A stretch of DNA of 18,313 nucleotides, from NCBI GenBank assembly GCA_021851465.1, contig JAJZDL010000027.1, positions 1 to 18,313 of the forward strand, written 5' to 3'. A program made the position numbers and the translations under genes. Of this stretch, positions 5,961-13,834 are shown in pieces; position 1 is the first letter of the stretch; each line of letters starts with the position of its first letter. The stretch comes from Acidobacteriota bacterium (GTDB lineage Bacteria > Acidobacteriota > Terriglobia > Terriglobales > Acidobacteriaceae). The notes beneath the pieces were generated by a model. It searched no databases, was not told the DNA's origin, and was given only the letters and a program-made list of their open reading frames with translations.

Positions 5961-8756
5961 TTATGCCACGCTCTCCACCATCGGGCGCGTCTTCTCTGGA
6001 TCGGGCATCTCCAAGATTGCTGTCGCGACAGCGTCCGCAATCTTTTTCTGGTAGCTGCACTCCGGCGTGGTTGGCTCCTTGGCGGGCGCTCCCTTCCTGG
6101 GACGCCGCTTGGGCAGCGCCTCGCGGTTGTTGGGGCAGACCAGGAAGGTTCCCTTCGCATTGGACAGCTCCAGCAGGTATGCGCTGTCGCATTGGGGACA
6201 GGCCTGGTTGACCAGCTTCTGGTTGCTGGAGAAGTCGCACTTGGGATAGTTGACGCACCCGTAGAAGGTGTCGCCGCGCTTGGTCTTGCGCACCGCAATG
6301 TCGCCGCCGCAGGTGGGGCAGGGGACATCGAGCAGCTCCTGCTTGACGTACTTGCACTTTGGGTAGCCGCTGCATGCGATGAACTCGCCGTACTGCCCGT
6401 CGCGCTGGAGGAGCGGCTTGCCGCACTTCGGACACATCTCGTCGAGCACCACGGGCGGCTTCTGCTGCACCTTCTGGGTGAGCTTGCGGATGGTCTTGCA
6501 GGGCGGGTCGGCGGAGTAGTCCGGGCAGCTCATGAACGGCCCCCACGGCCCGTTCTTGAGCACCATCTCCTTGCCGCAGTTGTCGCAGAACTCCTTCTCC
6601 GGGACATCGTCCGCGCCGGGTGCGCTGAGGTCCGGCTTGGCGGCGAAGTTCTCCTTGGTGAAGTCGCAGCTCACCTGCTCGACGGTCACCTTCTTGCCCG
6701 CGCGCTGCGCGAGTTCGATGGCCGCAACCATCTCCTTCGTGTCGGCGACCTGTTGCGAGAAGAGCGTCGTGCCCTCCGTGGCCGCCTTGACCGTCATGGG
6801 GAAGTGCAGCACCGCGGCGATCTTCTTCTGCACCGCCTTTGCGTCCTTCTTCCAGGGCCCGGCCGCGACGGTGACCGGCTTCAGCCGCGTGAAGTTCGAG
6901 CAGGAGTAGAAGCTGCCGAACTTGCCCCACTTCAAGAGCAGCGGGCTGCCGCACTTGTCGCAGATCTCATTGGTGGCGTGCTCCATGCGCTTGATGTCTT
7001 CCATGTTGCGGCCGGCAACGACAAGCTCTTCCTCGAAGTGGCCGTAGAACCCGTTGAGCAGGTCGGTCCAGCGCTCCTGTCCGTCCTCGACCGCATCGAG
7101 CTCACTCTCCAGCTTCGCGGTGTAGAGGGGGTCGAAGATGTAGGGGAAGTTCTTGACCAGCAGTCCCGTGACGACGGTGCCGATCTCGGTGGGCACGAAC
7201 TTGGACTGGATCTTCTTCACATAGTCGCGGTCCTGGATGGTGTTGATGATGGAGGCGTAGGTAGAAGGGCGCCCGATGCCGCGCTCCTCCAGCGTCTTCA
7301 CCAGGCTGGCCTCATTGAAGCGCGGCGGCGGCTGGGTGAACTTCCGCTCGCTCTCGATGGAGAGCTTCTGCAACGCCTGCGCAGCCTTCAGCTCTGGCAG
7401 GATCGTGTCCTCCGATCCGCCCTCCCATATCTTCAGATAGCCATCGAACTTCAGCACGCTGCCGGTGACGCGGAAGTCGTAGGTGCGTTCGGCCTGGGCG
7501 GCGATGTCCACCGTGGTCTGGTCGAAGACAGCGGGCGTCATCTGGCTGGAGACGAACTTCTGCCAGATGAGCTTGTACAGCCTGTACTGCTCGTCGCTGA
7601 GGCTGGCGCGGATGGAGTCCGGGGTGAAGTCGACGCGCGTCGGGCGGATTGCCTCGTGCGCATCCTGTGCCTGGGCCTGTTTTTTGCCGAGGTACTCGAC
7701 GGCCTGCGCGGGCAGATACTGCTTGCCGAGTTTGGCGATAAACTCGCGTGCCTCCGCAACCGCGTCCGGCGAGACGCGCGTCGAATCGGTACGCATGTAG
7801 GTGATCAGGCCGACCGTTCCCTCCTTGCCGATCTCGACGCCCTCGTACAACCGCTGCGCCACGCCCATCGTGCGGCGCACGTTGAAGCCCAGCCGGCTGG
7901 ATGCGTCCTGCTGGAGCTTGCTGGTGATATACGGGGCGGTCGGGTTTGCCTTGCGCTCCTTCTTCTCCACGCCGCGCACCGACCAACTGGCGCGATCCAG
8001 CGCAGCCAGCACCTCCTCGACGGCCTCTGCATCGGGCAGTGCATTGGGGAGGAACTGCTCCTTGCCGTCCTTGTCCACGCCATTGGAGACGCGCGCCGGG
8101 ACGCCATCGACGCCGACAAACTTCGCGGTGAACTCCTCGTTCTTTGCCGTCTTCAACTTCGCATCGATGTTCCAATACTCGACTGGGACGAAGTCGTTGA
8201 TCTCCTGTTCGCGCTCGACGATGAGGCGCAGGGCCACGGTCTGCACGCGGCCGGCGCTGAGCCCGCGGCGGACTTTGTCCCACAGCAGCGGCGAGATCTG
8301 GTAGCCGACCAGGCGATCCAGCACGCGGCGCGTCTGCTGCGCGTCCACCAGGTTCTCGTCGATGTTGCGCGAGTGTTCGAAGGCGGCCCTCACTGCTTTC
8401 TTGGTGATCTCGTTGAAGGTGACGCGGCGCAGCCTGGATTTGTCCTTCATCACCGGCAGCAGTTGCATGGCCAGGTGCGCTGCGATCGCCTCGCCCTCGC
8501 GGTCGGGGTCGGGCGCGAGATAGACGGACTCCGCCTTGGCGGCCATCTTCTTCAGGTGGGCCACCACCTTCTCCTTGCCCGGCGAGACAATGAGCGTCGG
8601 CTCGAAGGTGCGATTCACCAGCTCCACGCCGATGTCGTTCTTCGGCAGATCCATGATGTGGCCGATCGAGGCCTCCACCACATACGCATCGCCGAGATAT
8701 TTATTGATCGTCTTTGCCTTGGCAGGCGACTCCACGATCACAAGTGACTTTGCCAT
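5961..8756 (-). CDS. topA: DNA topoisomerase I with extended zinc-ribbon tail
   Basis: A 931-residue type IA topoisomerase that relaxes negative supercoils. The TOPRIM domain begins at once (SLVIVESPAKAKTI, with the acidic DPDREGE motif near residue 83). The catalytic tyrosine is Tyr320 in GLITYMRTDSTR, essentially the E. coli position. The C-terminal third holds five Cys-containing ribbons beginning near residues 598, 724, 775, 812 and 852 (CxxCG...C types). The first has only three obvious cysteines, and the last lacks its fourth. About 95 residues separating ribbons 1 and 2 look like a degenerate ribbon or insert. AAGGGA lies 5 bases before the ATG. The next gene upstream is dprA, 283 bp away, the common bacterial dprA-topA order. 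The opposite strand is open for 967 codons, which is a GC-composition shadow. Confidence 0.96.
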   Translation of the reverse strand: MAKSLVIVESPAKAKTINKYLGDAYVVEASIGHIMDLPKNDIGVELVNRTFEPTLIVSPGKEKVVAHLKKMAAKAESVYLAPDPDREGEAIAAHLAMQLLPVMKDKSRLRRVTFNEITKKAVRAAFEHSRNIDENLVDAQQTRRVLDRLVGYQISPLLWDKVRRGLSAGRVQTVALRLIVEREQEINDFVPVEYWNIDAKLKTAKNEEFTAKFVGVDGVPARVSNGVDKDGKEQFLPNALPDAEAVEEVLAALDRASWSVRGVEKKERKANPTAPYITSKLQQDASSRLGFNVRRTMGVAQRLYEGVEIGKEGTVGLITYMRTDSTRVSPDAVAEAREFIAKLGKQYLPAQAVEYLGKKQAQAQDAHEAIRPTRVDFTPDSIRASLSDEQYRLYKLIWQKFVSSQMTPAVFDQTTVDIAAQAERTYDFRVTGSVLKFDGYLKIWEGGSEDTILPELKAAQALQKLSIESERKFTQPPPRFNEASLVKTLEERGIGRPSTYASIINTIQDRDYVKKIQSKFVPTEIGTVVTGLLVKNFPYIFDPLYTAKLESELDAVEDGQERWTDLLNGFYGHFEEELVVAGRNMEDIKRMEHATNEICDKCGSPLLLKWGKFGSFYSCSNFTRLKPVTVAAGPWKKDAKAVQKKIAAVLHFPMTVKAATEGTTLFSQQVADTKEMVAAIELAQRAGKKVTVEQVSCDFTKENFAAKPDLSAPGADDVPEKEFCDNCGKEMVLKNGPWGPFMSCPDYSADPPCKTIRKLTQKVQQKPPVVLDEMCPKCGKPLLQRDGQYGEFIACSGYPKCKYVKQELLDVPCPTCGGDIAVRKTKRGDTFYGCVNYPKCDFSSNQKLVNQACPQCDSAYLLELSNAKGTFLVCPNNREALPKRRPRKGAPAKEPTTPECSYQKKIADAVATAILEMPDPEKTRPMVESVA

Positions 8757-9039
8757 TCGTTCCCTTCAATCCAGATTGGACTGCCAAGCGGCAGCATTCG
8801 TTGTCATGCACTGTTGCAACATCCACCGCTCCGCTGCCCACCGCTCCAAATGCGAACCTAACATGAAACCGGCAAAAGATGCGAACCCGCCCAGCCCGCA
8901 AAAAACTGCGGGGGCAATCGAGAATCTACACCCATGGACTCTTTCACCACAAATGCAGCGCACCGCGGAGCGCGGCCCACGGAGCGCCGCCGACAGCGGG
9001 AAGATCGAGGAAACAGCCATCGACGGTGCTGAGAACCCA

Positions 9040-10245
9040 TCAGAAGCAGCGCACGTAATTCTTTCCCGGCAACTGCTTCACGCGTCCGCGCAGCTCGAGC
9101 TCGAAGAGCGCGGTAAAGACCTCGGACGATCCCAGCGCACCCTCCAGCCCTTCGATGAGCGTGTCGAGTTGCACCGATTCATCGCGGCGCAGCCGGTCCA
9201 GCACCACCCGCTCGGCCTGCGGCATCGGCTTCTCTTCCTCAAATAAAGATGCAGCGCCGCCGGATTTCGATTCAACCTGCCCCGCGGCCTCCATCTCGCC
9301 TTCGAGTTGCAGGCGTATCTGCGAGGGCAGGTCCTCCCAGATGTCCTCCCATGTGGCGGTGAGCTTGGCGCCCTGCTTGATGAGGGTGTTCGGCCCCCAG
9401 GCATTCTTGTTGGTCACATTGCCGGGCACGGCGAAGACATCGCGGTTCTGCTCCATCGCGCAGCGCGCGGTGATGCGCGTGCCGCTGTACTCGCCGCCCT
9501 CCACGACGAGCACACCCACGCTCATTCCGCTGAGGATGCGATTGCGCAAGGGGAAGTTCTGCGGCGCGGGAAAGGTGCCGAGCGGATACTCGCTGACGAT
9601 AGTTCCACCCGATGCCACGATCCGCTCCGCCAGCTTCTTGTTCTCCTTCGGATAGACCACGTCGATCCCGGTGCCCCATACGGCGACCGTCTTGCCGCCC
9701 GCGTCCAGCGCGCCTTTGTGCGCCGCCGCGTCCACTCCGCGCGCCATCCCGCTCAGCACCGTCATCCTGCGGTTGGCCAGGTCGCGCGCGAGCATCTCCG
9801 CCATGCCGACGCCGTAGGGCGACGGGTGGCGCGTGCCAACCACGGCAATTCCCGGCCGCTCCAGCAGCGCCGCATCGCCGCGCACCCATAGGACCGCGGG
9901 CGGGTCGTAGATTTGCAGGAGGCGGCCCGGATAGGCCGCATCCTCGCGCGTCAGAAAGGCGCCGCCTGTCTCGACGATGCGCGCCACCTCCTGCTCGGCC
10001 GCCGCGCGCGCGCGCCCATCGGCGACGAACTGCGCCGCTTTGGCCGGCATCCCTGCCGCCTCCAGCTCGGTCAGCGAGGCATCGAAGAGGCGCTCCGCGC
10101 CCGTGCTATCGGAGCAAAACCGCTGCATCGCCTTGGCGATGCGCATCGGCCCCATCTCCGGCGTCAGGGCCAGCGCCATCCAGGCCAGCCGGGCCGTCTC
10201 GTTGCTCGTCAGCGCATGCCGCTCTCCGTCGCTGTTGGTCGTCAT
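9040..10245 (-). CDS. dprA: DNA-processing protein DprA
   Basis: A 401-residue DprA/Smf protein, which loads RecA on incoming single-stranded DNA during natural transformation. The order is an N-terminal helical SAM-like domain, the Rossmann-like DprA core, and a C-terminal winged helix (about 340-401). Core motifs are GTRHPSPYG (residues 137-145), SGMARGVDAAAH (165-176), SEYPLGTFP (218-226), FPLRNRILSG (231-240), GTRITARCAMEQNRDVFAVPG (255-275 area) and GPNTLIKQGAKL (284-295). The ATG at 10245 has GGAG 6 bases upstream. It lies upstream of topA in the same direction and diverges from mqnA across 111 bp, so both promoters share that gap. Confidence 0.95.
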   Translation of the reverse strand: MTTNSDGERHALTSNETARLAWMALALTPEMGPMRIAKAMQRFCSDSTGAERLFDASLTELEAAGMPAKAAQFVADGRARAAAEQEVARIVETGGAFLTREDAAYPGRLLQIYDPPAVLWVRGDAALLERPGIAVVGTRHPSPYGVGMAEMLARDLANRRMTVLSGMARGVDAAAHKGALDAGGKTVAVWGTGIDVVYPKENKKLAERIVASGGTIVSEYPLGTFPAPQNFPLRNRILSGMSVGVLVVEGGEYSGTRITARCAMEQNRDVFAVPGNVTNKNAWGPNTLIKQGAKLTATWEDIWEDLPSQIRLQLEGEMEAAGQVESKSGGAASLFEEEKPMPQAERVVLDRLRRDESVQLDTLIEGLEGALGSSEVFTALFELELRGRVKQLPGKNYVRCF

Positions 10246-10356
10246 CTCACTCCGTCATGGGGCCGGCAGACAAATCCTACATTCGCAGGAGAGTATCACG
10301 AATCTGCTCGACGCCGAAGGCGGACGCTGGCGCGCTGCATCGAATAAACTGGAGAC

Positions 10357-11271
10357 TTGGGCCTGCACACCTCAACTCGTATTCGCGTTGCCGCCATCGA
10401 CTTCCTGAACCCCGCGCCGCTGATGTGGGACTTCGAGCATCCGCCGCTGGCGCCCGCGCTCGCCGCGCGCTATCAAATCCACTCTACCCAGCCCTCGCAG
10501 TGCGCCGTCGAACTGCTCGAAGGCCGCGCCGACCTCGGACTGATCCCTATCGCCGCGCTCACGCCGGAGCTTGCCATCGTTCCCGGCTGCACCGTCGCGT
10601 CTCTGGATCGCGTCCGCTCGATTCAGCTCATCGTTCGTTTGAAGGACGGCGAGGCGAAGCTGAAGACGAGGGGCGGCGATGAGGACAGGGACTCCATCGA
10701 CCGCGCTCTGCGCAGGGTACGCAGCATCGCCGCCGACAGTGCATCGCGCAGCTCGTTGGCGTACGCGCAGATTCTCTTTCGCAGATTCATCGGCAGCGAT
10801 CCGCAATTCATACCCGCGCCCGCCGATCCCGTTGCGATGTTGCAGCGGGCGGACGCCGCTCTGCTGATCGGCGACCCGGCGCTGCTGGCGCTGGAATCCA
10901 GTGCCCAGATCGAATCCGCAATCGGCCCGTGCCTCTGGCTCGACCTCGCCCATGAATGGGTGAGCCGCACGCGCCTGCCGTGGGTCGCAGCCGTGTGGGC
11001 CGTGCGCCCGGAGGCGCTCGGGGCCATGCCGCCTGCTCAGCTCATTGCGGACCTACAGCGCTCTCGCGACCACGGCTTGGCCAATATCGAACCGCTTGTT
11101 GCAGAGTGGACGCCGCGCATCGCGCTGCCGCCGGAGACCATCCGCCAGTACCTCACCCGCAACATTCACTACACGCTCTCGCCCGCCTGCATCGAGGCCA
11201 TCGCACGCTTCCGCAGTTACGCCGCCGAGGCCGGCCTGCTTCCCGCGCTGCACGCCCTGCGCTTCCTGTAG
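10357..11271 (+). CDS. mqnA: Chorismate dehydratase (futalosine menaquinone pathway)
   Basis: A 304-residue MqnA-type protein, which dehydrates chorismate to 3-enolpyruvylbenzoate, the first step of the futalosine route to menaquinone. Family signatures include IDFLNPAPLMW (14-24), the Gly/Ala/Asp-rich GRADLGLIPIAAL (56-68), IAADSASRSSLAYAQIL (124-140) and ADAALLIGDPALLAL (165-179). A charged low-conservation insert (about 96-119) precedes the third block. The likely start is TTG at 10357, but GGAG (10351-10354) is only 2 bases away. CTG at 10363 would have better spacing. No ATG is available nearby. The other mqn genes are not in the window. The stop is only 18 bp from the convergent fabH stop. 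Confidence 0.88.
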   Translation: MGLHTSTRIRVAAIDFLNPAPLMWDFEHPPLAPALAARYQIHSTQPSQCAVELLEGRADLGLIPIAALTPELAIVPGCTVASLDRVRSIQLIVRLKDGEAKLKTRGGDEDRDSIDRALRRVRSIAADSASRSSLAYAQILFRRFIGSDPQFIPAPADPVAMLQRADAALLIGDPALLALESSAQIESAIGPCLWLDLAHEWVSRTRLPWVAAVWAVRPEALGAMPPAQLIADLQRSRDHGLANIEPLVAEWTPRIALPPETIRQYLTRNIHYTLSPACIEAIARFRSYAAEAGLLPALHALRFL

Positions 11272-11289
11272 CGCTCGCAGTCTCCGCTC

Positions 11290-12306
11290 TTAAATCTCCC
11301 ACTGCAACAGCGTGGCCGCCACCGTAAATCCCGCGCCCGCGCTGGCCAAGAGCACCAGATCGCCCTTCTTCAGGCGGCCCTCCTCCATCGCGGTCTTCAT
11401 GACCATGGGGATGGTGGCCGCGGTGGTGTTGCCAAAGCGATCGATGTTGATGACGACCCGATCCATCGGCAGGCCGAGCCGCTCCGCCGTGGACTGGATG
11501 ATCCGCTTGTTGGCCTGGTGCGGCAGGAAGCAATCCAGGTCCTTGCCGGCGATTCCGTTGCGAGTGAGCACGGTCTCGGCCGACTCCGCCATCTTGCGCA
11601 CGGCGAACTTGTACACAGCGGCCCCGTCCTGGTGGACGTAGTGCATCTTTTGCGCCACGGTCTCCGCGGAGGATGGATGGAGGCTTCCGCCGCCCGGCAT
11701 ATATAGAGAGGCCGCGCCGGTGCCATCGATCTCGTGGTAGTAGTCGATGAGGCCGACTTCGCCCTCGGCGCACGGCTCCAGGAGCACCGCGCCCGCGCCG
11801 TCTCCGAAGATGACACAGGTTGTGCGGTCGGTATAGTCGATGATCGAACTCATCACGTCCGCGCCGACGACCAAGACCTTTTTGTGCGCGCCGCTCTCGA
11901 CCAGTTTCGCCCCCGCCTGCAACGCATAGGGAAAGCCGCAGCAGGCCGCCGAGAGGTCGAATCCCCAGGCACCCTTGGCCCCGATCTTCTCCTGCACGAG
12001 GCAGGCGGTTGCGGGAAAGAGCATGTCCGGCGTGACCGTGGCCACGATGACGACCTCGACCTCGGTGGCGGGAATGCCGCGCGCCGCGAGACACCTGCGC
12101 GCCGCCTCTGCGCCCAGGTCGCTCGACGCCACGCCCTTCTCCGCAATGTGCCGCTCGCGGATGCCGGTGCGCTCGGTGATCCACTGGTCGCTGGTCGCGA
12201 CCATCTTCTCCAGGTCCGCATTGGTCAGCAACCGCGGAGGAACGTACGTCCCCACCGCACCGATCTTCACCCGCACACTCTTCTGCGCCTTCAACGTCAG
12301 ACTCAA
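11290..12306 (-). CDS. fabH: Beta-ketoacyl-ACP synthase III
   Basis: A 338-residue FabH, which condenses acetyl-CoA with malonyl-ACP to start type II fatty acid synthesis. The thiolase-fold catalytic triad is visible: Cys122 in SAACCGF, His263 in PHQANKR and Asn293 in RFGNTTAATIP. The ITERTGIRERH (43-53) and FGDGAGAVLLEP (167-178) motifs are present. I chose a TTG start at 12306 because GGGAGG lies 7-8 bases upstream and the length fits the family. The frame extends upstream to 12534, but that part is not FabH-like. An out-of-frame ATG GCT TGA (three codons including stop) overlaps the start region. The usual fatty-acid partners plsX, fabD and fabG are not adjacent. The SRP RNA gene lies about 240 bp upstream on the same strand. 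Confidence 0.93.
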   Translation of the reverse strand: MSLTLKAQKSVRVKIGAVGTYVPPRLLTNADLEKMVATSDQWITERTGIRERHIAEKGVASSDLGAEAARRCLAARGIPATEVEVVIVATVTPDMLFPATACLVQEKIGAKGAWGFDLSAACCGFPYALQAGAKLVESGAHKKVLVVGADVMSSIIDYTDRTTCVIFGDGAGAVLLEPCAEGEVGLIDYYHEIDGTGAASLYMPGGGSLHPSSAETVAQKMHYVHQDGAAVYKFAVRKMAESAETVLTRNGIAGKDLDCFLPHQANKRIIQSTAERLGLPMDRVVINIDRFGNTTAATIPMVMKTAMEEGRLKKGDLVLLASAGAGFTVAATLLQWEI

Positions 12307-12544
12307 GCCATTACCTCCCGGAACACCGCTCACTAGGATACAGAAAAGACGCATGAACTTCATGCAGAACGCAGAGGGCGGCCGTGTGCCGCGAACATCC
12401 ATCGCGCGCTGCGTCTTGCACTCACGCAACGACGGTGCGGACGCAGGCGATGCGCCGTGCCCGCAGGTGGAGCAAATTTCAAATTGTTCAGGGGGACAAT
12501 GCCGGAGGGCCAGCCACCAACCTATCGCGGGCAACTGAAATTAA

Positions 12545-12643
12545 AAGCGCCGGGCGATCTACTGCGCCCGCAAGGTCCCGTTGCCGTTGCTTCCTTCCGG
12601 ACCTGGCGGGGTTGGCGGGATTGCGTCGCGTAGGGCCCGGCAC
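12545..12643 (-). ncRNA. ffs: Signal recognition particle RNA, small bacterial type
   Basis: On the minus strand the near-invariant SRP core CAGGTCCGGAAGGAAGCA is present (complement of about 12587-12604), containing the GGAA tetraloop region bound by Ffh. The ends pair: GCCGGGC at the 5' side (12641-12635) with GCCCGGC at the 3' side (12555-12549), followed directly by TTTT. This defines a roughly 97-99 nt 4.5S-like RNA. It forms the particle with Ffh that targets membrane and secreted proteins. An open frame crosses it but is not a gene. Exact ends may shift by a few bases. Confidence 0.95.
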
Positions 12644-12675
12644 TCTTCGAGTCTACCATCTCAGCGGCGAACTTA

Positions 12676-12693
12676 CGCTTGCCTGGGCAAGCG
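12676..12693. promoter_or_regulatory. Perfect 8-bp palindrome between SRP RNA and pectinesterase
   Basis: CGCTTGCC and GGCAAGCG are exact inverted repeats separated by TG. The site ends 22 bp before the pectinesterase ATG and lies 33 bp upstream of the divergent SRP RNA 5' end, where promoters for both should be. The tight 2-bp centre is more like an operator for a dimeric regulator than an RNA hairpin. No regulator gene is nearby, so the role is inferred. Confidence 0.45.
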
Positions 12694-12715
12694 CGCTGCG
12701 ACTACCATCGTTCCG

Positions 12716-13759
12716 ATGATGCGCACCCCTCTCACACTCGCGGCGTTGCTGCTTGCTCTCCCGCTTTACGCCGCCGATGTGCATGTTCGCGTCGATCCTT
12801 CTGCGCCGGCCGCCGCGCCGGGCAACGAAGGCCGCAGCACGTTTCCCACCATCCAGAACGCGCTGGACCACCACCCCTTCGCCACAGACGGCGGTCGCGT
12901 CTTCATCGAGATCGTCCCCGGCGTCTACCGGGAGCGCATCATCGTGACGCAGAACCACGACGACATCACACTCATCGGCCTGGGCAAATCGCCCGAGGAC
13001 GTTGTGATCACGAACTCGCTGAACGCCAAGCAGGCCGGCGGCACCTTCCTCACCGCAACCGTCGAGATCGACGGCGCGGGCTTCGAGGCCGACAACGTCA
13101 CCTTCGAGAACGCAGCCGGGAACACCGGCCAGGCCGTCGCGGTGGGGGACCGGGGCGACCGCTCCATCTTCAAGCACTGCCGGTTTCTCGGCCACCAGGA
13201 CACGCTGTTTGCCGACTACGGCCGCCAGTACTACGTCGATTCGTACATCGAGGGCGGCGTGGACTACATCTTCGGCAACGCAGCCGCCGTCTTCGAGCGG
13301 GACGAGCTGCACTCGAACGGCCCCGGCCAGATCACCGCACAATCGCGCACCTCGCCCGATCAGCCCACCGGCTTCGTGATTCTAGACAGCAAGGTCACTG
13401 CCGACCTGAACGCTCCGCCCATCGCGCCCGGCACGCCTGGCGCGCAGTCCACGGCCTCCGCGCATCGCATGATCGGCCTCGGCCGCCCGTGGCGCGCCTA
13501 CTCCCGCGTCGTCTACATCGACACGGAGCTGCCCGCGGAGATGAACCCCGCCGGGTGGAACAACTGGTCGAACCCCGCCAACGAATCCACCGCCTACTAC
13601 GCCGAATCGAACGACACTGGCCCCGGCGCTTCGCCTGCCACGCGTGTCGCGTGGTCGCACCAGCTCACGGCAGCGGAGGTGAAACAGTACCTGCCCAGTA
13701 CATTCCTCGCGGGCCCCGACCACTGGGACCCCATCGCCGAAGCCGCCAGGCTGCCGTAA
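12716..13759 (+). CDS. Secreted pectinesterase (CE8)
   Basis: A 347-residue pectin methylesterase, which removes methyl esters from plant homogalacturonan. A signal peptide is visible (residues 1 to about 19: hydrophobic core LTLAALLLALP, likely cut after LYA). The right-handed beta-helix carries the CE8 hallmarks: GQAVA (138-142), GHQDTLF with acid/base Asp162 (159-165), DYIFG with nucleophile Asp183 (183-187), ITAQSRT (206-212) and LGRPW with Arg257 and Trp259 (255-259). Two adjacent ATGs (12716, 12719) are possible starts; no strong ribosome binding site is seen. The end reads FLAGPDHWDPIAEAARLP. The GPDHW part is typical of the family; the last eight or so residues recur in the next gene. 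A palindrome lies just upstream. Confidence 0.94.
   Translation: MMRTPLTLAALLLALPLYAADVHVRVDPSAPAAAPGNEGRSTFPTIQNALDHHPFATDGGRVFIEIVPGVYRERIIVTQNHDDITLIGLGKSPEDVVITNSLNAKQAGGTFLTATVEIDGAGFEADNVTFENAAGNTGQAVAVGDRGDRSIFKHCRFLGHQDTLFADYGRQYYVDSYIEGGVDYIFGNAAAVFERDELHSNGPGQITAQSRTSPDQPTGFVILDSKVTADLNAPPIAPGTPGAQSTASAHRMIGLGRPWRAYSRVVYIDTELPAEMNPAGWNNWSNPANESTAYYAESNDTGPGASPATRVAWSHQLTAAEVKQYLPSTFLAGPDHWDPIAEAARLP
13723..13757 (+). repeat. 35-bp direct repeat, copy 1 (3' end of pectinesterase gene)
   Basis: Matches 15085-15119 at 31 of 35 positions, exactly 1362 bases apart. It encodes the last 11 residues, WDPIAEAARLP, plus the first base of the stop codon. Similarity falls off beyond the two stop codons. 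Confidence 0.85.
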
Positions 13760-13834
13760 GCGAAATCATCCGCCAAATCTCCCTTGATTTCAAAAAAATC
13801 CCATCGAAAACCCATATCGACTATATTGGTTTCC

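Noticed and set aside
5844..8747. 967-codon open frame on the plus strand opposite topA
   Set aside because: It mirrors the topA codons, is rich in Leu/Arg/Ala/Gly/His, and shows no domain. This is the usual GC-rich antisense shadow.
8766..9020. 84-codon minus-strand frame between dprA and topA
   Set aside because: No ribosome binding site or family likeness; more likely the topA promoter/leader region. It contains a short duplicated CCACCGCTCC but nothing more.
12307..12534. Upstream extension of fabH to the longest start
   Set aside because: The extra 76 residues are not FabH-like, and the ribosome binding site points to the TTG at 12306.
12384..12719. 111-codon frame between fabH and pectinesterase
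   Set aside because: It runs through the SRP RNA gene on the opposite strand, and its product has no recognisable features.
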